From JADJNW01 sp964549655 (GTDB taxonomy: Bacteria > Bacteroidota > Bacteroidia > Chitinophagales > Saprospiraceae): a stretch of 64,000 nt of DNA. The stretch spans positions 46,610 to 110,609 of the forward strand of contig CAZJXN010000002.1 in NCBI GenBank assembly GCA_964549655.1. The letters are read 5' to 3'. Below the pieces are notes generated by a model. The model was given only the letters and a program-made list of their open reading frames with translations. It was not told the DNA's origin and did no database searches. The translations under genes and the position numbers were made by a program. Within the stretch, counting starts at the first letter, position 1. Each line of letters opens with the position of its first letter. Below are positions 17,212 through 26,109 of this stretch, piece after piece.

Positions 17212-18942
17212 CTACACCAATTCCCCGCGTCGTTTTCTACTATTTCCTTTCGGGAATTTCTTATCGCCACTTTTTTTGTTAAATGGCATTGGCGCTTTAT
17301 CGGGTCTATCCGTTCGCTCGGGTCGGTCACCTGCCACGTCTATGCGGATGGTGCGACCTTTGTATTCAAAACCTTGCGCGCGTTTGACCGCCTGCTGCTC
17401 GTATCCTTTTTCTAATTCAAAAAAGGAGTAGGAATTCAAGATGTCAATTTTGCCCACCGATTTTTTCGTCACATCTGCCGTTTCGCAAACGATTTGTAAC
17501 ATTCTACCTTTATCCAAACCATCCAGCTTGCCAAGATTGATGAACATTCGTTCAAAACCGGCACTCGTACCAACGGGTCTTGCACCCACTTCCCGCTCGC
17601 CGCGCTTGCGCTCTGCTGCTGGATTTAAATCTACTGCATCTCGATAATATTCTAAAAAGCGATTGAATTCTATCGCTGCAAAACGCTTGATAATTTCCTC
17701 TTTGCTCAAGTCTTGCAAGGACTCGTACACCTTCGGCATAAAAGCATCTATCTCTTTGTCGTTCACTTCCACTTCATGCACGCGGTCTACAAGACGCATC
17801 AATTGGCGTTGACAAATTTCCGGTCCGTTCGGCACTTTTATTTGCTCGAATTTCCCTTTTATCATGCGTTCTATCATCGGGATTTTCTTCACATCCCGCG
17901 ACGTAATCAAGGCAATCGAAATGCCTAATTTTCCGGCGCGAGCCGTCCGACCACTTCGGTGGGTGTAATACTCAATGTCATCCGGCAGATTCATATGCAA
18001 CACGTGCGTGATGCCAATCACATCAATACCACGCGCTGCTACGTCAGTTGCCACCAGTACATTCAACTCGCGGTTGCGAAATTTATTCATCACGCGGTCG
18101 CGCATTGGCTGCGTCAAGTCGCCGTGTAAGGCATCCGCATTGTAGCCATCGCGCATGAGTTGGTCGGCGATTTCCTGCGTATCCATTTTAGTGCGACAGA
18201 AAACCAATCCAAAAATATCAGAGTGATAATCCAACAATCGTTTCAGTGCCGAATATTTTTCTTTGTCGCGCACCACCACGTACTGGTGTTCAATGTTTGC
18301 GTTGCCCGAATTTTTTTCACCGACAGTGATTTCAAACGGGTTTTTCATGTAATTGCTGGCGATGTCGCGCACCATTTTAGGCATCGTCGCCGAAAATAAC
18401 CACGTATGCTTTTCTTTGGGTGTGAAGGACAAGATTTTATCCAAATCATCCTTGAAACCCATGTTGAGCATCTCGTCTGCTTCGTCCAACACCACGTAGT
18501 TGATAACGCCCAAGTCTATCACTTTGCGGGAAGTCAGGTCAATCAAGCGACCTGGCGTAGCAACGATGATTTGTGCGCCGCGCTTGATCTGCCGGATTTG
18601 GTCTGTGATGCTCGCGCCGCCGTACACCGCTACGATTTGCAAAGGCTTATATCCTTTACAATAAGTCGTCAATCCTTCTGTAATCTGCAAGCACAACTCC
18701 CGCGTGGGAGCGAGGATGAGCGCTTGCGTGAGTTTTGATTTATGGTCTACCAATTCAATTAAAGGCAAACCAAAGGCAGCCGTTTTACCGGTACCCGTTT
18801 GTGCCAGACCAACAAAGTCGCGGTCGCCGCTCATCAAAACCGGTATCGCTTGTTCCTGTATGGGAGTGGGATTTTTATACCCGAAGGCTTCAATCGTCTC
18901 AACCAATGCACTGGACAGGCCCAGTGTTCCAAAAGTATTCAT
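17212..18942 (-). CDS. DEAD-box RNA helicase with DbpA-type RNA-binding domain
   Basis: A 576-aa ATP-dependent RNA helicase. Motifs in order: Q-motif GYKNPTPIQEQAIP, Walker A AQTGTGKTAAFGLP, PTRELCLQI, TPGRLIDL, DEAD, SAT, and C-terminal ARGIDV and HRSGRTARAG. Residues about 480-550 hold the DbpA/CsdA-type RNA-binding fold (KIDILNSYSFFELEKGYE...GRTIRIDVAGD), and a basic tail (SGDKKFPKGNSRKRR) follows. It is likely a DeaD/CsdA-like factor in ribosome assembly or cold adaptation. Confidence 0.93.
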   Translation of the reverse strand: MNTFGTLGLSSALVETIEAFGYKNPTPIQEQAIPVLMSGDRDFVGLAQTGTGKTAAFGLPLIELVDHKSKLTQALILAPTRELCLQITEGLTTYCKGYKPLQIVAVYGGASITDQIRQIKRGAQIIVATPGRLIDLTSRKVIDLGVINYVVLDEADEMLNMGFKDDLDKILSFTPKEKHTWLFSATMPKMVRDIASNYMKNPFEITVGEKNSGNANIEHQYVVVRDKEKYSALKRLLDYHSDIFGLVFCRTKMDTQEIADQLMRDGYNADALHGDLTQPMRDRVMNKFRNRELNVLVATDVAARGIDVIGITHVLHMNLPDDIEYYTHRSGRTARAGKLGISIALITSRDVKKIPMIERMIKGKFEQIKVPNGPEICQRQLMRLVDRVHEVEVNDKEIDAFMPKVYESLQDLSKEEIIKRFAAIEFNRFLEYYRDAVDLNPAAERKRGEREVGARPVGTSAGFERMFINLGKLDGLDKGRMLQIVCETADVTKKSVGKIDILNSYSFFELEKGYEQQAVKRAQGFEYKGRTIRIDVAGDRPERTDRPDKAPMPFNKKSGDKKFPKGNSRKRRGELV

Positions 18943-19156
18943 TCAGCGAATTTAAGTATCCGCCAATCACTTGTAGCATCCTAACCGCCAAAAACCATGT
19001 CAGCAAGTAGATGCCAACCCCGGATTGGCACAAGTTTTTAAAAAGAAGGTGCAAAGGTAAGAATAATATTTGATTGCACACGAGTTGCTAACATTAGGGG
19101 TGGGAAAATAGTTCGATTTGTGAAAGAAAAAGTAAAAACAATGAAATATTGGGGAT

Positions 19157-19182
19157 CGCTGAGTCTCTGCAGAGACTCAGCG
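19157..19182. repeat. Perfect 26-bp palindrome
   Basis: CGCTGAGTCTCTG and its exact complement CAGAGACTCAGCG meet at a PstI-like CTGCAG centre, downstream of the lipoprotein gene that ends at 19232 and upstream of the helicase gene. No T-run follows on either strand, so it is not a typical intrinsic terminator; a protein-binding or remnant element is possible. Confidence 0.5.
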
Positions 19183-19231
19183 CAAAGGAAGTATCAAGTA
19201 GATTGCTCTTACCTAAAAATCAATTATCTAA

Positions 19232-19852
19232 TCAATATTTAAACTCATTTTCGACTGCACAACATGAATAATAATTAGCTCCGCAGGAAACTTCACACTG
19301 ATTACCCCATTGCACGGTTGCTACACCGCCACCATCGGTTACTCCGCATTGTGTTGAACCTGCTCCCCCTGATTTACAATTAGTTGGCTGTTTCTTAGCT
19401 GTATTCTTGATGCAGCCACATTTTACCGCTGCAATATCACCTGGCTCATAATAATTAGAATAATCATAATAATTTTCAACCGATCGTGTTGAAATCATAT
19501 TCTTAAATAACAAGTTAGATAATTTAGCATCAATTTTACCAATTCCATATATATTTTTATCGTGTTTGTAAATTGCCTGCGTATTACCTTCATTTATGAC
19601 ACTTATGGTGCTATTTTTTTTGTCATAAAAAACATTCTCGGGGGTAATAAAATTTATGCCCTCTGCATTTTCATATTGTATGAAATAACAGACGGTATCT
19701 CTTTGATCATAAATATACGTACTCGTTTTGTATTTGACCACAATGAAATCTGTTGAAATTTCACTTAATTCAGCATTGTTATTTGTTGTACAATTATTAA
19801 ATGATAGAGCTAATAAAAAAAGGAACATCGTAAGAATTAAATAATTTTTCAT
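19232..19852 (-). CDS. Lipoprotein with cysteine-rich C-terminus (effector of cassette A1)
   Basis: A 206-aa lipoprotein: MKNYLILTMFLFLLALSFNN with the lipobox Cys at 21. Residues about 30-145 are a beta-rich domain (DFIVVKYKTSTYIYDQRDTV). The last 55 residues carry ten cysteines in closely spaced sets (KCGCIKNTAKKQPTNC, TQCGVTDGGG, QCEVSCGANYYSCC), suggesting a disulfide-knotted surface tip. I do not recognise the family. It is the only gene of its unit and starts 86 nt after the cassette hairpin. Confidence 0.7.
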   Translation of the reverse strand: MKNYLILTMFLFLLALSFNNCTTNNNAELSEISTDFIVVKYKTSTYIYDQRDTVCYFIQYENAEGINFITPENVFYDKKNSTISVINEGNTQAIYKHDKNIYGIGKIDAKLSNLLFKNMISTRSVENYYDYSNYYEPGDIAAVKCGCIKNTAKKQPTNCKSGGAGSTQCGVTDGGGVATVQWGNQCEVSCGANYYSCCAVENEFKY

Positions 19853-19937
19853 TTTAAATAAATTAAATAAGATGTCTGTTTTACGTAAACAGAAAATTAC
19901 GCCCTACTTCTTTTTCAAGGAGTTTTCGGGATAGCCT

Positions 19938-19992
19938 CCTGCCCGCGCAGTTACTTCTCTTGGCGCCTTCTCAAAGTAGCTGCGCTGACAGG
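19938..19992 (-). ncRNA. Cassette A1: conserved 5'-UTR stem-loop
   Basis: Read on the minus strand, CCTGTCAGCGCAGCTACTT (19992-19974) pairs with AAGTAACTGCGCGGGCAGG (19956-19938) over 19 positions with two real mismatches and one G-U pair; the loop is 17 nt. The predicted transcription start from the -7 box at 19995-20002 falls at its base, so it would form the mRNA 5' end. Equivalent hairpins exist in four other island cassettes. Confidence 0.65.
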
Positions 19993-19994
19993 TA

Positions 19995-20050
19995 CAAAAT
20001 TACGCCTTTTTGCCATACGCAAATCGGGCATAATCGGGCGTTTTCGGACA
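19995..20050 (-). promoter_or_regulatory. Cassette A1: three 10-bp iterons plus -7 box
   Basis: Plus-strand units AAATCGGGCA, TAATCGGGCG and TTTTCGGACA (20021-20030, 20031-20040, 20041-20050) are spaced exactly 10 bp and start one base after the HTH stop codon. After an 18-bp gap the minus strand reads TAATTTTG (complement of 19995-20002), a perfect TAnnTTTG -7 box. A TTG lies only 17 bp upstream of it. The repeats therefore cover the -33 position and above, as expected for an activator site. Confidence 0.7.
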
Positions 20051-20051
20051 T

Positions 20052-20246
20052 TTATGTTTTTTCCTGCTGCACTGGCTTTGGTTTGCCAAACTTTTGGCAG
20101 ATAATTTCCTGTACGACAGGGGTGACTCTACCTTTGCTCAGTACGATGCCCGCCTCCTTGAGCCAGCGATACAGGGTTCTTGGGCCAATGCCATATTCGG
20201 CAGCGATTTCTTTGCGCGTTTTAGAGTTCGGATTTTGGATTGACAT
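20052..20246 (-). CDS. Small HTH DNA-binding protein, subtype A, copy A1
   Basis: A 64-aa protein, MSIQNPNSKTRKEIAAEYGI then GPRTLYRWLKEAGI. It has a helix-turn-helix of the transposase/Fis-like type (TRKEIAAEYGIGPRTLYRWL, residues 10-29) and a second conserved block VTPVVQEIICQKFGKP followed by a polar tail. It is too small for an enzyme and has no signal peptide. It differs from copy A2 at only two or three residues. The sequence directly after its stop codon is the iteron set, so I infer it binds there and regulates the downstream lipoprotein gene. Confidence 0.8.
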   Translation of the reverse strand: MSIQNPNSKTRKEIAAEYGIGPRTLYRWLKEAGIVLSKGRVTPVVQEIICQKFGKPKPVQQEKT

Positions 20247-20264
20247 ATGATACGGTTTTGGTTT

Positions 20265-20310
20265 AAACTGTTGGTTGAGTGAAATATGCGCAAATAAAAA
20301 ATTTATGATG
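20265..20310 (-). pseudogene. Remnant of the 5' end of a cysteine-rich-protein gene
   Basis: The minus strand just upstream of copy A1 contains TTTTTATTTGCGCATATTTC and ACTCAACCAACAGT, nearly identical to the signal-peptide region of the 12-cysteine gene at 31824-32129. The match stops at the TTTAAACCAAAACCGTATCA that precedes the HTH ATG. The junction marks a recombination boundary of the cassette. Confidence 0.6.
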
Positions 20311-20382
20311 TTATAAAGTGCGAGGTTATTATCTGCTCGAATTTCTAATTAAACGACTAATAACTAATTTAGAAGCAGTAGT

Positions 20383-21204
20383 CTACTTTATATTCCGTAC
20401 AGGATACAGGTCGTAAGTAAAATCTATACCAGCAGCATATACCAGCCAAGTCGTGTTTTCGTACCGATTCCATTTAGAGACCAAACCATCATGAATTTCC
20501 CGACTTTTTAAAGAATATTGGGATATATAACTTTTAGCAGAAATACCTAAAGTGTATCTGTTATTTAATCTGTACGCAATGGAAAACTTGGGTATCCAAC
20601 CCACATCATGTTGATTATAGCTGTCTATACCGAATACGTTAATAGGTGGTTGAAAGAAGAAGGCGTGAACCGGAAAATCTTCTTCCGAAAATTGCAGGGT
20701 TCGATGATTTAAAAGATAGCCGTAGAAAACGCCTGCGCCTAATTCAACTTTTAACTTTTTCTTACCGAAGGAGAACGTGGGAATCAATTCAAAATGAACA
20801 TATTTGAAGTTGGGAAATCGTAAGTATATAGCCTCGTTCCAGAGTCTACTTTGCGGACTGGTTGGATAACCTGAGAAGGAGAAGCCGCCAATAAATCCTG
20901 TAGGGCTCCTCCTATCTGAAAAAGTGAATTTTTCGAGGGGCAGTCTTTCCTGATAAGTGGCTCCGAATTCCAGATGTAACCAACGATACAACTTGATGCC
21001 TGAACTAAGGGTGGTATAAAATCCAATTTTTGGCGCATTGTTATTTGCGTTTCTTCTTTTTTCCGCTTCTCTAAAAGTGTACGGTTCCCGAATATCCGAG
21101 GACAATAAGCCAACCGATATTTTTGGCTCCAAAAATTGGCTATACAGGTTCAAGCTAAAAAATATACTCAGAATTAGAACAAAGGTTTTAAGGGTGTTTT
21201 TCAT
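20383..21204 (-). CDS. Secreted outer-membrane beta-barrel-like protein
   Basis: A 273-aa protein with signal peptide MKNTLKTFVLILSIFFSLNL (start chosen at 21204; the in-frame ATG at 21246 adds 14 residues that disrupt the signal). The mature chain has many alternating aromatic beta strands (GIKLYRWLHLEFGATYQERL, LKVELGAGVFYGYLLNHRTL, IPKFSIAYRLNNRYTLGISA) and ends in YAAGIDFTYDLYP, typical of porin-like outer-membrane barrels of Bacteroidota. It is the first gene after cassette B1. Confidence 0.7.
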   Translation of the reverse strand: MKNTLKTFVLILSIFFSLNLYSQFLEPKISVGLLSSDIREPYTFREAEKRRNANNNAPKIGFYTTLSSGIKLYRWLHLEFGATYQERLPLEKFTFSDRRSPTGFIGGFSFSGYPTSPQSRLWNEAIYLRFPNFKYVHFELIPTFSFGKKKLKVELGAGVFYGYLLNHRTLQFSEEDFPVHAFFFQPPINVFGIDSYNQHDVGWIPKFSIAYRLNNRYTLGISAKSYISQYSLKSREIHDGLVSKWNRYENTTWLVYAAGIDFTYDLYPVRNIK

Positions 21205-21364
21205 GTCGTAGTCATTAAGAGCATTACATCTGTCTGCCAGATACATTAAATATCAAAAATATTTATTGACCATTTGGCATCTAAAGATTATTTTTTTACA
21301 TAAATATTGTAAATCATACAATTGGAAACGCTGATGAAGATTCCAAGAGTTTTCAGAATCGCCT

Positions 21365-21418
21365 CCTGCCCGCACAGTTACTTCTCTGATGCCTTTTCAA
21401 AGTAGCTGCGCGGGCAGG
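21365..21418 (-). ncRNA. Cassette B1: 5'-UTR stem-loop
   Basis: Arms are 21418-21400 and 21383-21365, 19 bp with one mismatch and one G-U pair. Compared with copies A1, B2 and B4, the 5' arm has CCTGCCCGCG where they have CCTGTCAGCG, which makes the pairing tighter. Confidence 0.65.
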
Positions 21419-21420
21419 TA

Positions 21421-21478
21421 CAAAATTATGCCCTTTTGCAATACAAAGTTGGGGAATCTTGGGGAAAGTCGGGGAATT
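21421..21478 (-). promoter_or_regulatory. Cassette B1: three 10-bp iterons plus -7 box
   Basis: Units TTGGGGAATC, TTGGGGAAAG, TCGGGGAATT at 21449-21478 in tandem; TAATTTTG as complement of 21421-21428 after a 20-bp gap. No TTG at the -33 place. The element is intact although the HTH gene beside it is broken. Confidence 0.65.
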
Positions 21479-21480
21479 CC

Positions 21481-21566
21481 TCATTCCTGCTCATCTTCCT
21501 TTGGGTCTTCTTTTTTTATGCCAAATAATGCGTAAATCAATTGTTGTTCTGCCGGTGTGAGTAAAT
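21481..21566 (-). pseudogene. Truncated HTH gene, cassette B1
   Basis: Only the C-terminal part of the subtype B protein is left: LTPAEQQLIYALFGIKKEDP then KEDEQE and a stop at 21481. Upstream of the LTP codons the sequence changes to an unrelated stretch (AGGAGAATGAGAAAATAGTT), so the whole HTH is missing. The same truncation point occurs in cassette B2, so one copy derives from the other or both from a truncated parent. Confidence 0.75.
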
Positions 21567-21631
21567 ATCGAGGAGAATGAGAAAATAGTTTCAATGGAGG
21601 TGGGAAAAGGAGCAGAAATTAAAAAATTAAC

Positions 21632-22345
21632 TCATTCTTTTTTATTTTCATTATTGGCTTTTTTAAGCTCAAATAAATCCAGTATAAGATTGAAAGACGT
21701 GACCCAATTGCGCACTTGAAGATTACTTTTATTGACTAAAAGAGAAAAATCAAGATTAGTTTCAAGCGACAAAGTTACGCCCTTCTCCGTATAAAGACCC
21801 AATCCTACAATAAAGCCAGTCGTCCACTTATTAAAATTTCCATAATCGGCTATTGGATAAGATCTATAAACAGGAAATTCCTGACTTTCCATTTTATAAT
21901 CGAGCAAATAATCTACTCGAATGCCCCCAATGAAAACAGGACTTACCTGACCTCTTAAGAACCTGTAATGTAACGAAGCATCTAAGCTGATATAATAAAA
22001 TTTATTGTCAAAAATGTAATCTCCGTAGGTACTGATAGCGCCAATAGAGCCGATTTGTGCATATTCCCGAAAGCCTTTATTATTATAGAGCAACCTTCCT
22101 TTCACACTTATCTTTTGTAAAAATATAGATTGTTTTTCAGAAAAAAGATTCCAGTTTGCAATAATTCCTGCATTCCAGGTGGTTCTATTATTCCACTGGA
22201 ATGTACCATCTTGAGGAATCTCTGGATTGTAATTGAGTTGTGTGCTTAGATTGACGCCGCCTTGTAATCCAAAAGAGCTATTTTGAGCAGCTAAGGTGTA
22301 AATAGTAAGTAGTTTAATAAAAATAGTAATCAAAGTGTTCTTCAT
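21632..22345 (-). CDS. Secreted outer-membrane barrel-like protein
   Basis: A 237-aa protein with signal peptide MKNTLITIFIKLLTIYTLAA (start at 22345 instead of 22366). The mature part begins QNSSFGLQGGVNLSTQLNYN and continues as alternating strands (FYYISLDASLHYRFLRGQ, WTTGFIVGLGLYTEKGV, SLETNLDFSLLV), as in PorT/OmpA-barrel-like proteins. It ends in a Lys/Asn/Glu tail. It follows the lipase-like gene in the same direction. Confidence 0.65.
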   Translation of the reverse strand: MKNTLITIFIKLLTIYTLAAQNSSFGLQGGVNLSTQLNYNPEIPQDGTFQWNNRTTWNAGIIANWNLFSEKQSIFLQKISVKGRLLYNNKGFREYAQIGSIGAISTYGDYIFDNKFYYISLDASLHYRFLRGQVSPVFIGGIRVDYLLDYKMESQEFPVYRSYPIADYGNFNKWTTGFIVGLGLYTEKGVTLSLETNLDFSLLVNKSNLQVRNWVTSFNLILDLFELKKANNENKKE

Positions 22346-22441
22346 ATTTTTGAAATAGGCATTCATTATTTATAAATTTAAATTTTTTCAAGCTTTTTGA
22401 AAAAATAAGGCAGCACTCGTGAAAGATGCTGCCCATATGCC

Positions 22442-25400
22442 TTAGATTTTTACTACTGTTTGCTTGTAACTTATATTATCACTCACTATTTCTACAAGGT
22501 AAGTCCCTGCTCTTAATTCACTTAGATTAACACTTGCGGTTTTTGCACGAGTATTTAAAATCTGTTTTCTGACTAAATTTCCGTCTCTATCATAAACGTT
22601 AAGTCTCTCAATATTTGGTTTTATTTGCAATCGCTGCGAAAGCCCCCTTTCATCCGAGTATTCAATTTCATAATCTTGAATAGCTTCCACATAAATATTA
22701 TCACTGCTTGGGTTTGGATAAATCCTGAAAAAGCCGGAAGAAGAAACAAATGTCACAGTTCTTTGTATGAAGCCACAAGTTGAATTTGTGCTTAAATTGA
22801 ATGAAATGCTACCGCTAGAGGGAAGCGTTAAAGATAGCGTTCTTCCATTATTTGAAATGAAAAAACTTCCTGAACCACTCGTTTTAGTCCACGTGAAAGA
22901 AGTGGAACCAGGCGCACTTACATTAACGGTCATATTAGTAGAAGGCACAAAATTAACAGTCTGCATGGTCTGGCTTCCTCCACTGTAAGTAATGGTGCCG
23001 CTGATGGATGATTCTTCTATTGTAACTGTTTTAGTTTTTAAGGTAGCATTCACCGTAGTTGTTGTGCCTGTGCCTGCTTCACAAGCATACTGTAATGTTG
23101 AATTAATCGTTCCTGATGTAGCACCTATTCCAGAAGATTTAGCACTTATAATTCTTGTTCCTTGCCCACTTTGAAGCGATAAACCGCTACTCAAAGCCCA
23201 TGAATAACTATTTGGAGTAATAGCTACAATTGGAGCAGAAAAATTCACTGTTTGCCCACAGCTAATGGTATTTGGTCCTTCTATTTCTACCCAAGTATTA
23301 TTTAGACAAACCCTGGAGCAATTGATCGTATTTGCAATTCCTTGCATCTCATTAAAAATCCAGCGAGAATTTCTAGCGGTAAAATTAGTATGCCCTTGAT
23401 TAAACCTTGCTCCTGTTGGTGTATTAAACGGTTCTTGTGAAATATAGGTTTCTGGTCTGGTATAACTTCTTGGTGTTACTGCACCTACGTAAGTAGTATT
23501 AAGAACAGTGCTGTTCAACGTCACAACATCAAGCGAACTTACAGTAGGTACAAAACACCATTCCGTATGATTCACAACGCCGTTAAGAGAAGCTCCAATA
23601 ATCACCCAGTCAAAACCGCCAGAAAAGGCTCCTTCTCCAATACCACCACGTCCTTCTATTGACTCCGTCCCTCCAGCAGCAGAATCCCATGGTAATATTC
23701 CACTGGGAGAATTGATAGATTTGTTTGTTAAAGCAACGGATATTCTTATGACACTGAATAAATCTATAAAATACCTTAAATTAAATCGGCAAATTCGCTG
23801 TGACCCCGACGCTGGTAGCGCATTAATACTACCTTCAAAGAAAAAACCCCTTCTTGAAGGAATAATGGTACGAAAAAAACGAAGGTATGCCTCTCCTGAG
23901 CCACCTGCCACTGTAGCGCCAGCAGGTAAAGATCCTTGACCACATTCTGCTCCTTGACTTACTGCAACAAAACGATAAGCAGGTTGTGGGTCTGTAGGTG
24001 CAAATGTAATCATATTGCGATATTCGTTATCTAAAAACGTATTAAAAGCAACACCTCCATCCGCATTTGTCGCTCTCACTAATAATTGATTTCTAGCACC
24101 TTCCGAATCATTAGCATTGATAAGCGCGTCTATTTCTGGTACAATACGCCTTAATTTCCAAAATGTGATATTAACATCTCCCAAAATACGTAAGAAATGC
24201 TGCAAACCTAACATGGCATTAGCTCCTCTGTGTGGGCTATCTTGGGTAATCAACAATCGGGTTTGTGGATTTATAAATCTTTTGGTCATGCTTGCCAAGC
24301 AGTATCGGGTCACCAAACCACCCATACTAATACCCATCACCACATTCTGCTGGTTACTACCATTTGCCTGTTTTTCAGTATTAATAATGCCAATCGCCTC
24401 CTCCAGCAGGGCTGCGTTGCGCCGCACGTCATCTACGCCATTGGTGTAATCCAAAAATATCAAATCGTATTCACCGACATCGTCTAATTGTCCATTAAAA
24501 TCGTAATTCTGAATAGTTGATATCTCACGTACAAAATCTTCATATTCGAAGTTCGTACCCAGCCTTGCCGATATAGTAGAAATATCAAATCCCTCTGCCA
24601 CAATAAAGGGTCTTCTTATTCTGCCAGTGGAATTACGAATGCTAAGGGCAATTTGCAATCTGCCTCCACTATGTACTCCTGCTCTGGCTGGAATAGTAGT
24701 AGTAATGGGTGGAGTACGTGCATAACGGCTGCTGCCGCTTGATGGCTGTAGCACCTGTACTTTACTAAAGCATTGCCAAGTGATACCATCACTAAGGGTG
24801 ACTCGAATCGTGAGCGTGCGATTGCCGATACTGGTATAGATGGCGCTCAGGGGCGTACCAAAAGTAGCAGTGCGAAAACCGAGACCATCCGCCATGTCCA
24901 CCTGGATATTACTCACCGTGCGGGTGGTGTTGGTGTAAAATTGGTTACTCTGAAATACAATAGAAAAATTCCCGTCTTCAGAAAAATTGCGCATAGGCGA
25001 CGCGGCAAAAACCCGACTGGTACGATAGGGGCTTTGCGGGCGATTTGCTACGTCAAATAGCTGGTTATTCTGTACCCTCAGCAAATTGCTACTCACCGCA
25101 TCGGCACGCATCGTGTCGTATTCGCCAAAGAAAATAGGCACAATAACGGCGGTGTTCCCACGCAATGCATTATCAACATTAGTGTTTACCTGCTCCAAAG
25201 TAGGTAAATTTTGGATGCCACTGATGCGAGCAGTGTAAAAGCTTTGGTAGAGCATATTCCAGATGGCTGAATTGACTTCATTACTCGTGCTGGCGCTGCC
25301 ATTGAACTGCTGTAAATCAATGAGCTCTACCCCATATTCTCGCAACACGCCAGTAGGAATAGCGCTGCGATTTAGGTTAGCAAAAATGCTATTCAACTGC

Positions 25401-25489
25401 GTACGGATAGGATCCGTTTGAGCAATAACCGCCTGGGAAAGGGCAAACCACATCCAGGCTAACAAGCATACTTTTGTTAGCGTTTTCAT
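22442..25489 (-). CDS. T9SS-secreted lipase/esterase-like protein
   Basis: A 1015-aa secreted protein: signal peptide to about residue 23 (SQAVIAQ). The middle carries an alpha/beta-hydrolase signature GISMGG (GxSxG, about residue 387) with RPFIVAEGFD before it and LLITQDSPHRGANAM after it, as in PGAP1/lipase-like families. After residue 730 come Ig/PKD-like beta domains (Ser/Thr-rich) and then FFRIYPNPSSDNIYVEAI with a terminal TYLVEIVSDNISYKQTVVKI, the type A T9SS sorting domain. It is likely exported and attached to the surface. A catalytic Asp/His cannot be assigned by eye. Confidence 0.75.
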   Translation of the reverse strand: MKTLTKVCLLAWMWFALSQAVIAQTDPIRTQLNSIFANLNRSAIPTGVLREYGVELIDLQQFNGSASTSNEVNSAIWNMLYQSFYTARISGIQNLPTLEQVNTNVDNALRGNTAVIVPIFFGEYDTMRADAVSSNLLRVQNNQLFDVANRPQSPYRTSRVFAASPMRNFSEDGNFSIVFQSNQFYTNTTRTVSNIQVDMADGLGFRTATFGTPLSAIYTSIGNRTLTIRVTLSDGITWQCFSKVQVLQPSSGSSRYARTPPITTTIPARAGVHSGGRLQIALSIRNSTGRIRRPFIVAEGFDISTISARLGTNFEYEDFVREISTIQNYDFNGQLDDVGEYDLIFLDYTNGVDDVRRNAALLEEAIGIINTEKQANGSNQQNVVMGISMGGLVTRYCLASMTKRFINPQTRLLITQDSPHRGANAMLGLQHFLRILGDVNITFWKLRRIVPEIDALINANDSEGARNQLLVRATNADGGVAFNTFLDNEYRNMITFAPTDPQPAYRFVAVSQGAECGQGSLPAGATVAGGSGEAYLRFFRTIIPSRRGFFFEGSINALPASGSQRICRFNLRYFIDLFSVIRISVALTNKSINSPSGILPWDSAAGGTESIEGRGGIGEGAFSGGFDWVIIGASLNGVVNHTEWCFVPTVSSLDVVTLNSTVLNTTYVGAVTPRSYTRPETYISQEPFNTPTGARFNQGHTNFTARNSRWIFNEMQGIANTINCSRVCLNNTWVEIEGPNTISCGQTVNFSAPIVAITPNSYSWALSSGLSLQSGQGTRIISAKSSGIGATSGTINSTLQYACEAGTGTTTTVNATLKTKTVTIEESSISGTITYSGGSQTMQTVNFVPSTNMTVNVSAPGSTSFTWTKTSGSGSFFISNNGRTLSLTLPSSGSISFNLSTNSTCGFIQRTVTFVSSSGFFRIYPNPSSDNIYVEAIQDYEIEYSDERGLSQRLQIKPNIERLNVYDRDGNLVRKQILNTRAKTASVNLSELRAGTYLVEIVSDNISYKQTVVKI

Positions 25490-25535
25490 AAAATATTTTT
25501 ATCGGTTAAAAGGAAAAATTTACAATTTCAACGTG

Positions 25536-26090
25536 CTAATACTTCCAATCAAAGCGCCCTTCGGTAATTCTAACCGTATCACAGCCTGGTTTCCACAGTG
25601 TCACTTCAAACTCTCCTTGAAATACACCTTTCTCTAAGTCGTAGCGGGTTATTTTGAGATAACCTTTACCCTGCGTTGTAGTGTCTCGATTATCGTAAAG
25701 ACAACCAGTATCACGGTCATATAGTACAAACAGACGGTTAGCTGATTTCTCAAAGTGATAAATTCCAAGTGCTTTTGTAGAAGCACCAATGGCAAAATCC
25801 TGATATCCATTTCTTGTGCCATCTCCAAAATTAGGAAAGCGATAAGCCTTTATACCAAAGACACCCAGCGAGTCGAAATCTGGGTCAACATCAAGTTGAT
25901 AGTTCTGAGATTGCCCGGTTCTGCCTTTCGGCACCCATACTTTGCCATTTAGTAGAAAACCCATTGCTCTTCGACCATCTTGGGAGAGCGTAGGTATTTC
26001 TTCTTTTACCTTGAAAGTGTCTTTGAGCGAGCAGGCGGCTACACCCGTGAGCAGACAGCCAGCGAATGTCAAATAATAAACTGTTTTCAT
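25536..26090 (-). CDS. Lipoprotein, paralogue 2 of tandem pair
   Basis: A 184-aa lipoprotein, MKTVYYLTFAGCLLTGVAAC with lipobox Cys at 20, then SLKDTFKVKEEIPTLSQDGR. The core GFLLNGKVWVPKG resembles the NGKxW entry strand of Bacteroidota DUF6252/DUF5025-like lipoproteins, which is my tentative assignment. It ends GCDTVRITEGRFDWKY. It is about 75% identical by eye to the next gene upstream; the start at 26090 avoids overlap with it. Confidence 0.7.
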   Translation of the reverse strand: MKTVYYLTFAGCLLTGVAACSLKDTFKVKEEIPTLSQDGRRAMGFLLNGKVWVPKGRTGQSQNYQLDVDPDFDSLGVFGIKAYRFPNFGDGTRNGYQDFAIGASTKALGIYHFEKSANRLFVLYDRDTGCLYDNRDTTTQGKGYLKITRYDLEKGVFQGEFEVTLWKPGCDTVRITEGRFDWKY

Positions 26091-26109
26091 GTTATGCTCC
26101 TTTTTTTTG

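Noticed and set aside
19938..20250. Integron-type gene cassette with attC hairpin
   Set aside because: The ORF-plus-hairpin layout is similar, but the hairpin lacks the RYYYAAC/GTTRRRY core sites and no integrase is in the window.
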